DNA of 5,013 bases, taken from the NCBI GenBank assembly GCA_902496665.1, contig CABVBU010000057.1, positions 1-5,013 of the forward strand. Reading direction: 5' to 3'. How positions within the stretch are numbered: position 1 is the stretch's first letter; every line of letters starts with the position of its first letter. Positions 1-5,013 of this stretch are shown piece by piece. The notes beneath the pieces were generated by a model. It had not been told where the DNA came from and did no database searches. It saw nothing but the letters and a program-made list of their open reading frames with translations. Made by a program: the position numbers and the translations under genes. Origin of the DNA: an uncultured Clostridium sp. (GTDB taxonomy: Bacteria > Bacillota > Clostridia > Lachnospirales > Lachnospiraceae).

Positions 1-13
1 TTTAAAAGAGCGG

Positions 14-49
14 TGGAATTTACTTTTGCACTGGAATTTACTTTTTCAA
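14..49. repeat. Two tandem 18-bp direct repeats, possible mobile-element end
   Basis: Two head-to-tail copies are seen: TGGAATTTACTTTTGCAC at 14-31 and TGGAATTTACTTTTTCAA at 32-49. They match at 16 of 18 positions, and the first 14 bases are identical. The core TGGAAT recurs at 57-62 and again at 143-148. Closely spaced repeats of about this length are typical of the ends of IS21-family elements, where they bind transposase. That assignment is inference, because no transposase gene is inside the window. The repeat could equally be a regulatory or simple intergenic duplication. Confidence 0.55.
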
Positions 50-131
50 GTCAGCCTGGAATGCGAAGCACCGGAAAAGTCGCGGATCTGTTCACTGAGC
101 CGACTAAGGATGGTAATGTACATTTAAATGG

Positions 132-148
132 ATTCCATGATATGGAAT
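132..148. repeat. Short inverted repeat ATTCCAT-N3-ATGGAAT
   Basis: Seven-base arms at 132-138 and 142-148 are perfectly complementary around a 3-bp spacer. The arms contain the TGGAAT core that also starts both tandem repeats at 14-49. This shape could be a protein-binding operator or part of a mobile-element boundary. With arms this short, chance is a real alternative. Confidence 0.35.
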
Positions 149-259
149 GAAATTCATACGAGAGGAGCGCAGAAACACAACTTCAAGCTGGTTGGATGGT
201 ATATTGGGGAGGTACCTGCCGGCAGTTTCCTTTTTGTGTTGTTATGCGTCAACTGCCCC

Positions 260-288
260 TTGCACATGGGGGTCAAAGCTGATAAAAT
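260..288 (+). promoter_or_regulatory. Candidate extended -10 sigma-A promoter for pth-mfd
   Basis: TAAAAT at 283-288 matches the -10 consensus at 5 of 6 positions. It is preceded by TG at 280-281 with one intervening base, which is the extended -10 arrangement. A weak -35 box, TTGCAC at 260-265, lies exactly 17 bp upstream and matches only TTG of the consensus. Initiation would fall near position 295, about 120 nt before pth. A short C4/G4 inverted repeat (256-259 with 269-272) overlaps the -35 box. The assignment rests on sequence match alone. Confidence 0.4.
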
Positions 289-297
289 GTAGAAACC

Positions 298-321
298 AGG
301 GGACTTTGGAAAAAGGCCCCT
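298..321 (+). promoter_or_regulatory. GC-rich hairpin with GGAA tetraloop in the pth leader
   Basis: Bases 298-302 (AGGGG) pair with 317-321 (CCCCT), and 304-307 (CTTT) with 312-315 (AAAG). A single A-G mismatch (303/316) separates the two helices, and a GGAA loop (308-311), a GNRA-type tetraloop, closes the structure. It lies a few bases after the predicted transcription start, so it could act as a 5'-stabilising or regulatory leader structure. No clean U-tract follows (TTAAATGCG), so it is unlikely to be an efficient terminator of an upstream transcript. The function is unknown. Confidence 0.4.
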
Positions 322-401
322 TAAATGCGTTGTAGTTTTATAAAAATTCAGTTTTTGCTCTGCCTGTGGAGGAAAGCACACAGCAGGCAGCGGAAATGTA
401 T

Positions 402-409
402 AAAGGAGA
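402..409 (+). promoter_or_regulatory. Shine-Dalgarno site of pth
   Basis: AAAGGAGA, with the GGAG core at 405-408, lies 6 nt before ATG 415. This is optimal spacing and decides the start against the in-frame ATG at 325, which has no comparable site. Confidence 0.88.
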
Positions 410-414
410 TAAAA

Positions 415-990
415 ATGTTAATTATTGCAGGTCTCGGGAACCCGGGAAAGGAATATGAAAATACAAGACATAATGCGGGCTTTATGGTGATGGATGCTCT
501 GGCGGAGAAGATCGGGGCTGATATTTCAGAGAAAAAGCACAAGGCGCTCTGTGGGAAAGGCATTATCGGCGGAGAGAAGGTCATTCTCATGAAGCCGCAG
601 ACATATATGAATTCCAGCGGGGAGAGCATCCGCGCGGCGGCAGATTATTATAAGGTAGATCCGGAGGATATCCTGATCGTGTATGACGATATCAGCCTTG
701 CACCGGGACAGCTCAGGATCCGCGCCAAGGGAAGCGCGGGCGGACATAACGGAATCAAGAGTATTATTGCTCATCTCGGAACACAGGAGTTTCCGAGGGT
801 GAAGGTCGGAGTCGGTGAGAAGCCGTCCCGAATGGACCTCGCGGACTATGTGCTGGGGCATTTCTCAAAGGAAGAACAGGCGACGATGGCTGACGCGGTG
901 AAGGAAGCGGCGGACGCAGTGTGCGAGATCGTGAATGTGGGAATCGCTCAGGCGATGAATGATCATAACCGCAAAAAGGAAGAGAAGTAA
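415..990 (+). CDS. pth: Peptidyl-tRNA hydrolase
   Basis: This cytoplasmic esterase cleaves the bond between peptide and tRNA in peptidyl-tRNAs that drop off the ribosome, returning free tRNA to the pool. It is normally essential. The 191-residue product has the usual family length. It opens with the signature GLGNPGKEYENTRHNAG (residues 6-22). Residues matching the E. coli active site are all present: Asn9 and catalytic His19, Asn66 in KPQTYMNSSG (60-69), Asp91 in YDD, and Asn112 in SAGGHNG (107-113), which corresponds to E. coli Asn114. ATG 415 was chosen because of its ribosome site and because the conserved fold starts at MLIIAGLGNPG; the 30 codons upstream in frame look non-coding. The gene leads a two-gene unit with mfd, which begins 13 nt after its stop. 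No alternative function is plausible. Confidence 0.98.
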   Translation: MLIIAGLGNPGKEYENTRHNAGFMVMDALAEKIGADISEKKHKALCGKGIIGGEKVILMKPQTYMNSSGESIRAAADYYKVDPEDILIVYDDISLAPGQLRIRAKGSAGGHNGIKSIIAHLGTQEFPRVKVGVGEKPSRMDLADYVLGHFSKEEQATMADAVKEAADAVCEIVNVGIAQAMNDHNRKKEEK

Positions 991-993
991 AAC

Positions 994-999
994 AGGAGG
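994..999 (+). promoter_or_regulatory. Shine-Dalgarno site of mfd
   Basis: A full AGGAGG sits in the 13-nt gap between the pth stop and ATG 1004, with a rather tight 4-nt spacer. It fixes the mfd start at 1004 rather than at the in-frame ATG 959, which lies inside pth. The short distance suggests translational coupling with pth. Confidence 0.88.
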
Positions 1000-1003
1000 A
1001 ACC

Positions 1004-4000
1004 ATGGCTGAAGTTTTTGCAAATCCGCTCGTAGATCTGGCGGAGTATACCGATATGAAGCAGGATATGGACAAGGGAAAAGGCCCGGTCCAGGTCAGCG
1101 GCGTGACGGATTCCCAGAAGGTCCATGTGATGCATGAACTCTCAAAGGACAATCCGTGGCGGCTCGTCGTGACCTATGACGATACCCGCGCGAAGGAGAT
1201 CTTCGATGATTTCAGCTATTTTGAGCCGAATACCTGGCTGTATCCGGCAAGGGATCTTCTGTTTTACAGTTCGGATATCCACGGAAATCTTCTGACAAGA
1301 CAGAGGATGCAGGTTTTTAAGCATTTGTTGGAAGATGAAGGCGGAGTTGTCGTGACAACGGTGGATGGTCTGATGGACCATCTTCTGCCGCTTTCCATGA
1401 TCAAAGAAAGCTGCCTGAATATCATGGTGGGGCAGACTCTGGATATCGAGGAGATCAAGATACAGCTCATGAACATGGGCTACGAGCGCATGGGACAGGT
1501 AGACGGCATGGGACAGTTTTCTGTCCGTGGTGGAATTCTGGATGTGTTCCCACTGACGGAGGAGGTTCCGGTCCGGATCGAGCTTTGGGGCGACGAGGTG
1601 GATTCCATCCGTTCCTTTGATGCCGAGAGCCAGCGATCGATCCAGCAGATGGACGAGGTTACGATCTACCCGGCGGCGGAGCTGATCCTCACGAAGGAAC
1701 ATATCGAAGAGGGAATTTTGCGCCTGGAAGCCGACGAGAAAAAGCAGGAAAAAGCGTTCCGGGACCAGAAAAAGCCGGAGGAGGCACAGCGGATCCGGCG
1801 GGCTGTCGGGGAGCTGGTGGAGTCCTTAAAAGAGGGCTTTGATGTCCAGGCATTGGACGCGTATATTCGGTATTTCTGTAAGGATACGGTTTCATTTCTT
1901 GACTATATGGAAGAAGTGGGGAAGAAAGCGGTTATCGTATCTTCAGCGTCAGAGATGGGAAAACAGGCGGAAGAGAGTCAGCTTGGAATTGTCGCTGGGA
2001 CCACAGGAAAGAAGACAGCAAACGAAGACGTAAACGAAAATCAGGAAGTTGTTGAGGCAGCCAGGTCGGGAAATGTAGAAAAGAAAACGTCAAAGGCAGC
2101 AGGAAAGACGGCTGAAAAGCAAAAAGCGTCTGGCCTGGCATTAATTTTAGACGAGCCCCAGCGCATGAAGGAAAAAGCGGAGACCGTGGAAACCGAGTTC
2201 CGCGAGAGCATGTCCCACCGTCTGGAGCAGGGCTACATCCTGCCGGGTCAGGCGGATCTCTTATTTTCCTCAAAGACAGTGCTGGCGGAGTGCCATACGC
2301 CTCACTCGATCTTCATGACAGGGCTTGACCAGCGGCTTCCCGGTATGACGGTGAAAGAAAAATACAGCCTTACCGGAAAGAATTTAAACTCCTATCAGAA
2401 CAGCTTCGAGATCCTGATCAAGGACCTCACAAAATGGAAAAAGGATGGCTACCGCGTCGTTCTCCTTTCCGCGTCGAGAACCAGGGCGAGCCGCCTTGCT
2501 GGGGACTTAAGAGAGTATGATCTCCGTGCCTTCTGCCCGGAGGATGCGGGGCGCCCGGTGGCTCCGGGGGAGATTCTGGTCACCTACGGAAAGCTTCATA
2601 AGGGCTTTGAGTACCCACTGATCAAATTTGTCGTCATCACCGAGGGCGATATGTTTGGCGTGGAAAAACGGAAGAAGAAGCGGAAAAAGTACAATTACGA
2701 GGGAAAAAAGATCAGCAGCTTCTCTGAACTTTCCGTCGGCGACTACGTGGTGCATGAGAGCCATGGTCTCGGTATCTATAAGGGAATCGAGAAGATCGAG
2801 CAGGATCATGTCATCAAGGACTATATCAAGGTCGAGTACGGTGACGGCGGAAACCTCTATCTTCCGGCGACCCGTCTGGAGGGGATCCAGAAGTATGCCG
2901 GGGCCGACGCGAAGGTCCCGAAGTTAAATAAGCTTGGCGGGACCGAGTGGACAAAGACGAAGACAAAGGTCCGCACGGCAGTCCGGGAGATCGCAAAGGA
3001 GCTCGTGGAACTCTACGCGGCGCGTCAGGACGCGGAGGGGTTCCAGTATGGACCGGATACGGTGTGGCAGAAGGAATTTGAGGAGATGTTCCCCTATGAT
3101 GAGACGGACGACCAGCTCACTGCCATCGACGATACGAAGCGGGACATGGAGAGCAAAAAGATCATGGACCGCCTGATCTGCGGAGATGTGGGATACGGAA
3201 AGACGGAGATCGCGCTCCGGGCAGCCTTTAAAGCCGTACAGGAAGAAAAACAGGTGGTCTATCTGGTTCCGACAACGATCCTCGCACAGCAGATCTACAA
3301 TACCTTTGTCCAGAGAATGAAGGATTTTCCGGTGCGGGTGGACATGATGTCGCGCTTCCGTACACCGGGGGAGATGAAGAAGACGGTAGAAGGACTGAAA
3401 AAGGGGTATGTGGACATTATTGTCGGCACACACAGAGTCCTGTCAAAGGATGTGCAGTTTAAGAACCTTGGACTTCTGATCGTCGATGAGGAGCAGCGAT
3501 TCGGTGTGACTCATAAGGAAAAGATCAAGCAGATGAAGCAGAACGTGGACGTTCTGACCCTGACAGCAACACCGATCCCGCGGACTCTGCATATGAGCCT
3601 TATCGGGATCCGTGACATGAGCGTTCTCGAGGAGCCGCCGGTGGACCGTGTTCCGATCCAGACATATGTCATGGAGTACAATGATGAGATGATCCGCGAG
3701 GCGATTCACAGAGAGTTAGGGCGCGGCGGGCAGGTGTACTATGTATACAACCGTGTCAATAACATCGACGAGGTGGCAAACCATGTGGCATCTCTCGTGC
3801 CGGACGCGAATGTGGCCTTTGCCCATGGTCAGATGAATGAGCATCAGCTGGAGAAGATCATGCTGGATTTCATCAACGGAGAGATTGACGTGCTTGTGTC
3901 TACAACGATCATTGAGACGGGGCTGGATATTCCGAATGCCAACACGATGATCATTCAGGACGCGGATCGTCTGGGACTTTCCCAGCTCTACCAGATCCGG

Positions 4001-4756
4001 GGGCGGATCGGACGGTCCAACCGGACCTCCTTTGCGTTTCTGATGTATAAACGGGATAAGATGTTAAAGGAGGACGCGGAAAAACGTCTTCAGGCGATCC
4101 GGGAATTCACGGAGCTGGGTTCCGGAATCAAGATCGCGATGCGTGACCTTGAGATCCGCGGCGCGGGAAATATTCTCGGAGCGGAACAGCATGGACACAT
4201 GGAGGCAGTCGGATATGACCTCTACTGTAAGATGCTTAACGAGGCTGTTATTGCCTTAAAGGGCGGACAGGAAGAGGAAGAGACCTTTGAGACCGTGGTG
4301 GACTGTGATATCGACGCGTTTATTCCGGACGGATATATCAAGAATGAGTACCTGAAGCTTGATGTATACAAGAGAATTTCCGCCATCGAGACGGATGACG
4401 AGTATATGGATATGCAGGATGAGCTGATCGACCGCTTCGGCGATATTCCGAAATCCGTGGATAACCTGCTGCGTGTAGCGGAACTGAAAGCTATGGCCCA
4501 CCGCGCCTACGTGACCGAGGTGGACATCAACACCCAGGAGATCCGCATCGAACTCTACCCGAAGGCAAAGCTCGATGTCACCGGGATCCCGGCCCTCATC
4601 GCTGAGTACAAGACCGCTCTCCGCTTCGCACAGGGCGAAAAGCCGGTGCTGTTCTATCAGGATAAGGGAAAGAAGCATAAGGATTGTGAGCCGATGATGG
4701 AGAAGGCGAAGGAATTGCTTGGGAAGCTTGGGGAACTGGCTGAGAGCAGGAAATAA
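1004..4756 (+). CDS. mfd: Transcription-repair coupling factor Mfd (TRCF)
   Basis: This ATP-driven DNA translocase binds RNA polymerase stalled at a lesion, pushes it off, and recruits UvrA for nucleotide excision repair. Order in the 1250-residue product: a UvrB-like module (about 30-450) with a degenerate P-loop (32-40, lacking GKT, normal for Mfd) and GQFSVRGGILDVFP (170-183). Arg175, Arg191 and Trp195 align with E. coli UvrA-contact residues Arg165, Arg181 and Phe185. Next come a basic linker (555-569) and the CarD-like RNA polymerase-interacting domain (about 571-630, VGDYVVHESHG). The RecG-like motor has Walker A GDVGYGKTE (727-735, Lys733), DEEQ (828-831), TATP (854-857), motif V (966-976), and motif VI QIRGRIGR (997-1004). 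The TRG translocation motif follows, with Arg1028 and Gln1062 keeping the spacing of E. coli Arg929 and Gln963, then the C-terminal autoinhibitory D7 domain from about 1095. The protein is about 70 residues longer than usual because of an insert at 307-377. The gene is cotranscribed with pth and ends before an intrinsic terminator. Confidence 0.98.
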   Translation: MAEVFANPLVDLAEYTDMKQDMDKGKGPVQVSGVTDSQKVHVMHELSKDNPWRLVVTYDDTRAKEIFDDFSYFEPNTWLYPARDLLFYSSDIHGNLLTRQRMQVFKHLLEDEGGVVVTTVDGLMDHLLPLSMIKESCLNIMVGQTLDIEEIKIQLMNMGYERMGQVDGMGQFSVRGGILDVFPLTEEVPVRIELWGDEVDSIRSFDAESQRSIQQMDEVTIYPAAELILTKEHIEEGILRLEADEKKQEKAFRDQKKPEEAQRIRRAVGELVESLKEGFDVQALDAYIRYFCKDTVSFLDYMEEVGKKAVIVSSASEMGKQAEESQLGIVAGTTGKKTANEDVNENQEVVEAARSGNVEKKTSKAAGKTAEKQKASGLALILDEPQRMKEKAETVETEFRESMSHRLEQGYILPGQADLLFSSKTVLAECHTPHSIFMTGLDQRLPGMTVKEKYSLTGKNLNSYQNSFEILIKDLTKWKKDGYRVVLLSASRTRASRLAGDLREYDLRAFCPEDAGRPVAPGEILVTYGKLHKGFEYPLIKFVVITEGDMFGVEKRKKKRKKYNYEGKKISSFSELSVGDYVVHESHGLGIYKGIEKIEQDHVIKDYIKVEYGDGGNLYLPATRLEGIQKYAGADAKVPKLNKLGGTEWTKTKTKVRTAVREIAKELVELYAARQDAEGFQYGPDTVWQKEFEEMFPYDETDDQLTAIDDTKRDMESKKIMDRLICGDVGYGKTEIALRAAFKAVQEEKQVVYLVPTTILAQQIYNTFVQRMKDFPVRVDMMSRFRTPGEMKKTVEGLKKGYVDIIVGTHRVLSKDVQFKNLGLLIVDEEQRFGVTHKEKIKQMKQNVDVLTLTATPIPRTLHMSLIGIRDMSVLEEPPVDRVPIQTYVMEYNDEMIREAIHRELGRGGQVYYVYNRVNNIDEVANHVASLVPDANVAFAHGQMNEHQLEKIMLDFINGEIDVLVSTTIIETGLDIPNANTMIIQDADRLGLSQLYQIRGRIGRSNRTSFAFLMYKRDKMLKEDAEKRLQAIREFTELGSGIKIAMRDLEIRGAGNILGAEQHGHMEAVGYDLYCKMLNEAVIALKGGQEEEETFETVVDCDIDAFIPDGYIKNEYLKLDVYKRISAIETDDEYMDMQDELIDRFGDIPKSVDNLLRVAELKAMAHRAYVTEVDINTQEIRIELYPKAKLDVTGIPALIAEYKTALRFAQGEKPVLFYQDKGKKHKDCEPMMEKAKELLGKLGELAESRK
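1922..2134 (+). other. Low-complexity insert in Mfd (residues 307-377)
   Basis: About 71 residues rich in Lys, Glu, Ala, Thr, Asn and Gln lie between the conserved segment ending SFLDYMEEVG and the strand LALILDEPQR. In Mfd proteins known to me these two segments are nearly contiguous. The insert has no Cys, Trp, Phe or Pro, contains repeated K/T/A clusters such as EKKTSKAAGKTAEKQK (359-374), and is probably disordered. Its DNA is visibly richer in A than the flanking mfd sequence. The reading frame is intact through it, and all downstream motifs are present, so it is an in-frame expansion rather than damage. Exact borders are approximate because they come from memory of the family and not from an alignment. 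Confidence 0.7.
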
Positions 4757-4770
4757 AAGCATATGATATT

Positions 4771-4819
4771 AATAGCGCATTATACATAAGCAGGAAAATG
4801 AATGTAATGCGCTATTTTT
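4771..4819 (+). terminator. Rho-independent terminator of pth-mfd
   Basis: The arm AATAGCGCATTA (4771-4782) pairs perfectly with TAATGCGCTATT (4805-4816). Past a 2-nt bulge (4783-4784), CAT (4785-4787) pairs with ATG (4802-4804), leaving a 14-nt loop. The stem runs straight into TTTTT ending at 4819. It starts 15 nt after the mfd stop and closes the two-gene unit. On the other strand no T-tract follows, so it works in the mfd direction only. Confidence 0.9.
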
Positions 4820-4834
4820 ATGGATAAATCCTCT

Positions 4835-4863
4835 TTATGTTACGGGACAGGTTAGTGTATAAT
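4835..4863 (+). promoter_or_regulatory. Candidate promoter downstream of mfd
   Basis: A perfect -10 box TATAAT lies at 4858-4863, with a poor -35 candidate TTATGT (4835-4840) at 17-bp spacing. It would start a transcript near 4870. It overlaps the open frame that starts at 4837, so if the promoter is real, the downstream gene would probably start at ATG 4903 instead. The region is AT-rich, and a TATAAT match by chance is quite possible. Confidence 0.3.
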
Positions 4864-5013
4864 ATAAATGTAAGCGAACAATTTGACGAGTATGATCTAA
4901 AAATGGTTAATAAAATAGTGTATCCTAATGTAGTGGCTTTGTTAAAGGCTGAGTGTCCTGTATTGTATAGTAATTATGTAAAAATTATAGAAGAAGATAA
5001 AAACAATTTATTA
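4837..5013 (+). CDS. Partial AT-rich open frame, unknown protein, runs off the right edge
   Basis: Fifty-nine codons from ATG 4837 remain open to the window end (the frame opens at 4828, after a TAA at 4825-4827). The product begins MLRDRLVYNINVSEQ and continues with mixed hydrophobic and charged residues (for example KIVYPNVVALLKAECPVLY, about 26-44). I recognise no family, signal peptide or membrane segment. GC is 49 of 177 bases (about 28%), and only 16 of 59 codons end in G or C, quite unlike pth and mfd. At this composition roughly 8% of random codons would be stops, so 59 open codons in one frame are unlikely by chance. No good ribosome site precedes 4837 (only GGAT, 11 nt away). GTG 4855 and ATG 4903 are alternative starts, the latter fitting the TATAAT at 4858-4863. 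It is probably the 5' part of a real, separately transcribed and perhaps acquired gene. Confidence 0.45.
   Translation, partial: MLRDRLVYNINVSEQFDEYDLKMVNKIVYPNVVALLKAECPVLYSNYVKIIEEDKNNLL

Larger units (their letters stand above)
1..404. other. Intergenic region upstream of pth, no convincing gene
   Basis: No gene can be supported here. Frame 1 is open from the left edge to a TGA at 148-150, but frame 2 is also open to a TAA near 130, and the frame-1 peptide reads through a tandem DNA repeat and resembles no family I recognise. The stretch holds an 18-bp tandem repeat (14-49), a short inverted repeat (132-148), a candidate promoter (260-288) and a leader hairpin (298-321). No tRNA, T-box antiterminator motif or other known RNA class was recognised. 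The absence of an upstream operon gene close to pth suggests that the pth-mfd transcript starts within this region. Confidence 0.7.

Noticed and set aside
1..150. Frame 1 open from the left edge to TGA 148-150, as a possible C-terminal gene fragment
   Set aside because: A second frame is open for nearly as long, the peptide includes a translated tandem DNA repeat (VEFTFA/LEFTFS), and no family is recognisable. It cannot be excluded without sequence to the left.
216..225. Perfect 10-bp palindrome CTGCCGGCAG followed by TTTCCTTTTT
   Set aside because: The palindrome has no loop, so it cannot form a proper terminator hairpin, and no gene ends just before it. It is probably chance.
147..335. 62-codon forward frame between the left-edge repeats and pth
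   Set aside because: It has no ribosome site, recognisable domain or hydrophobic signature. It runs through the candidate promoter and leader hairpin, so non-coding DNA explains it better.
325..414. Extension of pth to the in-frame ATG 325
   Set aside because: The extra 30 residues are unlike any Pth N-terminus, and the good ribosome site serves ATG 415.
959..1003. Extension of mfd to ATG 959, overlapping pth
   Set aside because: A perfect AGGAGG precedes ATG 1004. The upstream codons are the pth 3' end in another frame and are not conserved in Mfd.
1097..1123. Degenerate P-loop near the Mfd N-terminus (GVTDSQK instead of G-GKT)
   Set aside because: Loss of this ATPase site in the UvrB-like module is normal for Mfd, not a mutation in this copy.
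1142..1702. 186-codon reverse-strand frame inside mfd, with similar ones at 2924-3433 and 4256-4762
   Set aside because: They are opposite-strand shadows of a strongly conserved gene, rich in His, Leu and Arg as expected from mirrored codons, and have no recognisable domains.
2666..2710. Highly basic run in Mfd (residues 555-569)
   Set aside because: A Lys/Arg-rich linker just before the RNA polymerase-interacting domain is common in Firmicutes Mfd proteins.

Overview
The window looks like a housekeeping stretch of a Clostridia-type Firmicutes chromosome, most likely a member of the Lachnospiraceae. The evidence is a Firmicutes-style Mfd encoded directly after Pth, strong AGGAGG-type ribosome sites, and moderate GC in the two genes. 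The organism is inferred from gene order and protein style; no species can be named from the sequence alone.

Layout. Positions 1-404 hold no convincing gene. The left edge has an 18-bp near-perfect tandem repeat that may be the end of a mobile element, followed by a short inverted repeat at 132-148. Further right are a plausible extended -10 promoter (260-288) and a GGAA-tetraloop hairpin (298-321) where the transcript would begin. Peptidyl-tRNA hydrolase (pth, 415-990) and the transcription-repair coupling factor (mfd, 1004-4756) follow on the same strand with a 13-nt gap. A strong intrinsic terminator (4771-4819) closes this two-gene unit. Immediately after it, base composition falls to about 28% GC. 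An open frame begins at 4828 (candidate ATG 4837) and runs off the right edge, apparently the 5' part of an unrelated, AT-rich gene.

How the genes work together. Pth recycles peptidyl-tRNAs released from stalled or aborted translation. Mfd removes RNA polymerase stalled at DNA lesions and recruits UvrA. Both relieve stalled gene-expression machinery, and in many Firmicutes they are neighbours (B. subtilis has pth-fin-mfd). Here no fin-like gene lies between them.

The most unusual observation is in Mfd. It is 1250 residues long against a usual length of roughly 1150-1180. The excess maps to a K/E/A/T-rich, probably disordered insert of about 70 residues (307-377), placed just before the degenerate Walker B strand of the UvrB-homology module. 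All catalytic and partner-binding motifs outside it are intact. I found no clear undescribed multi-gene system. The remaining items of interest are the two edges, where mobile or acquired DNA may abut this conserved operon.
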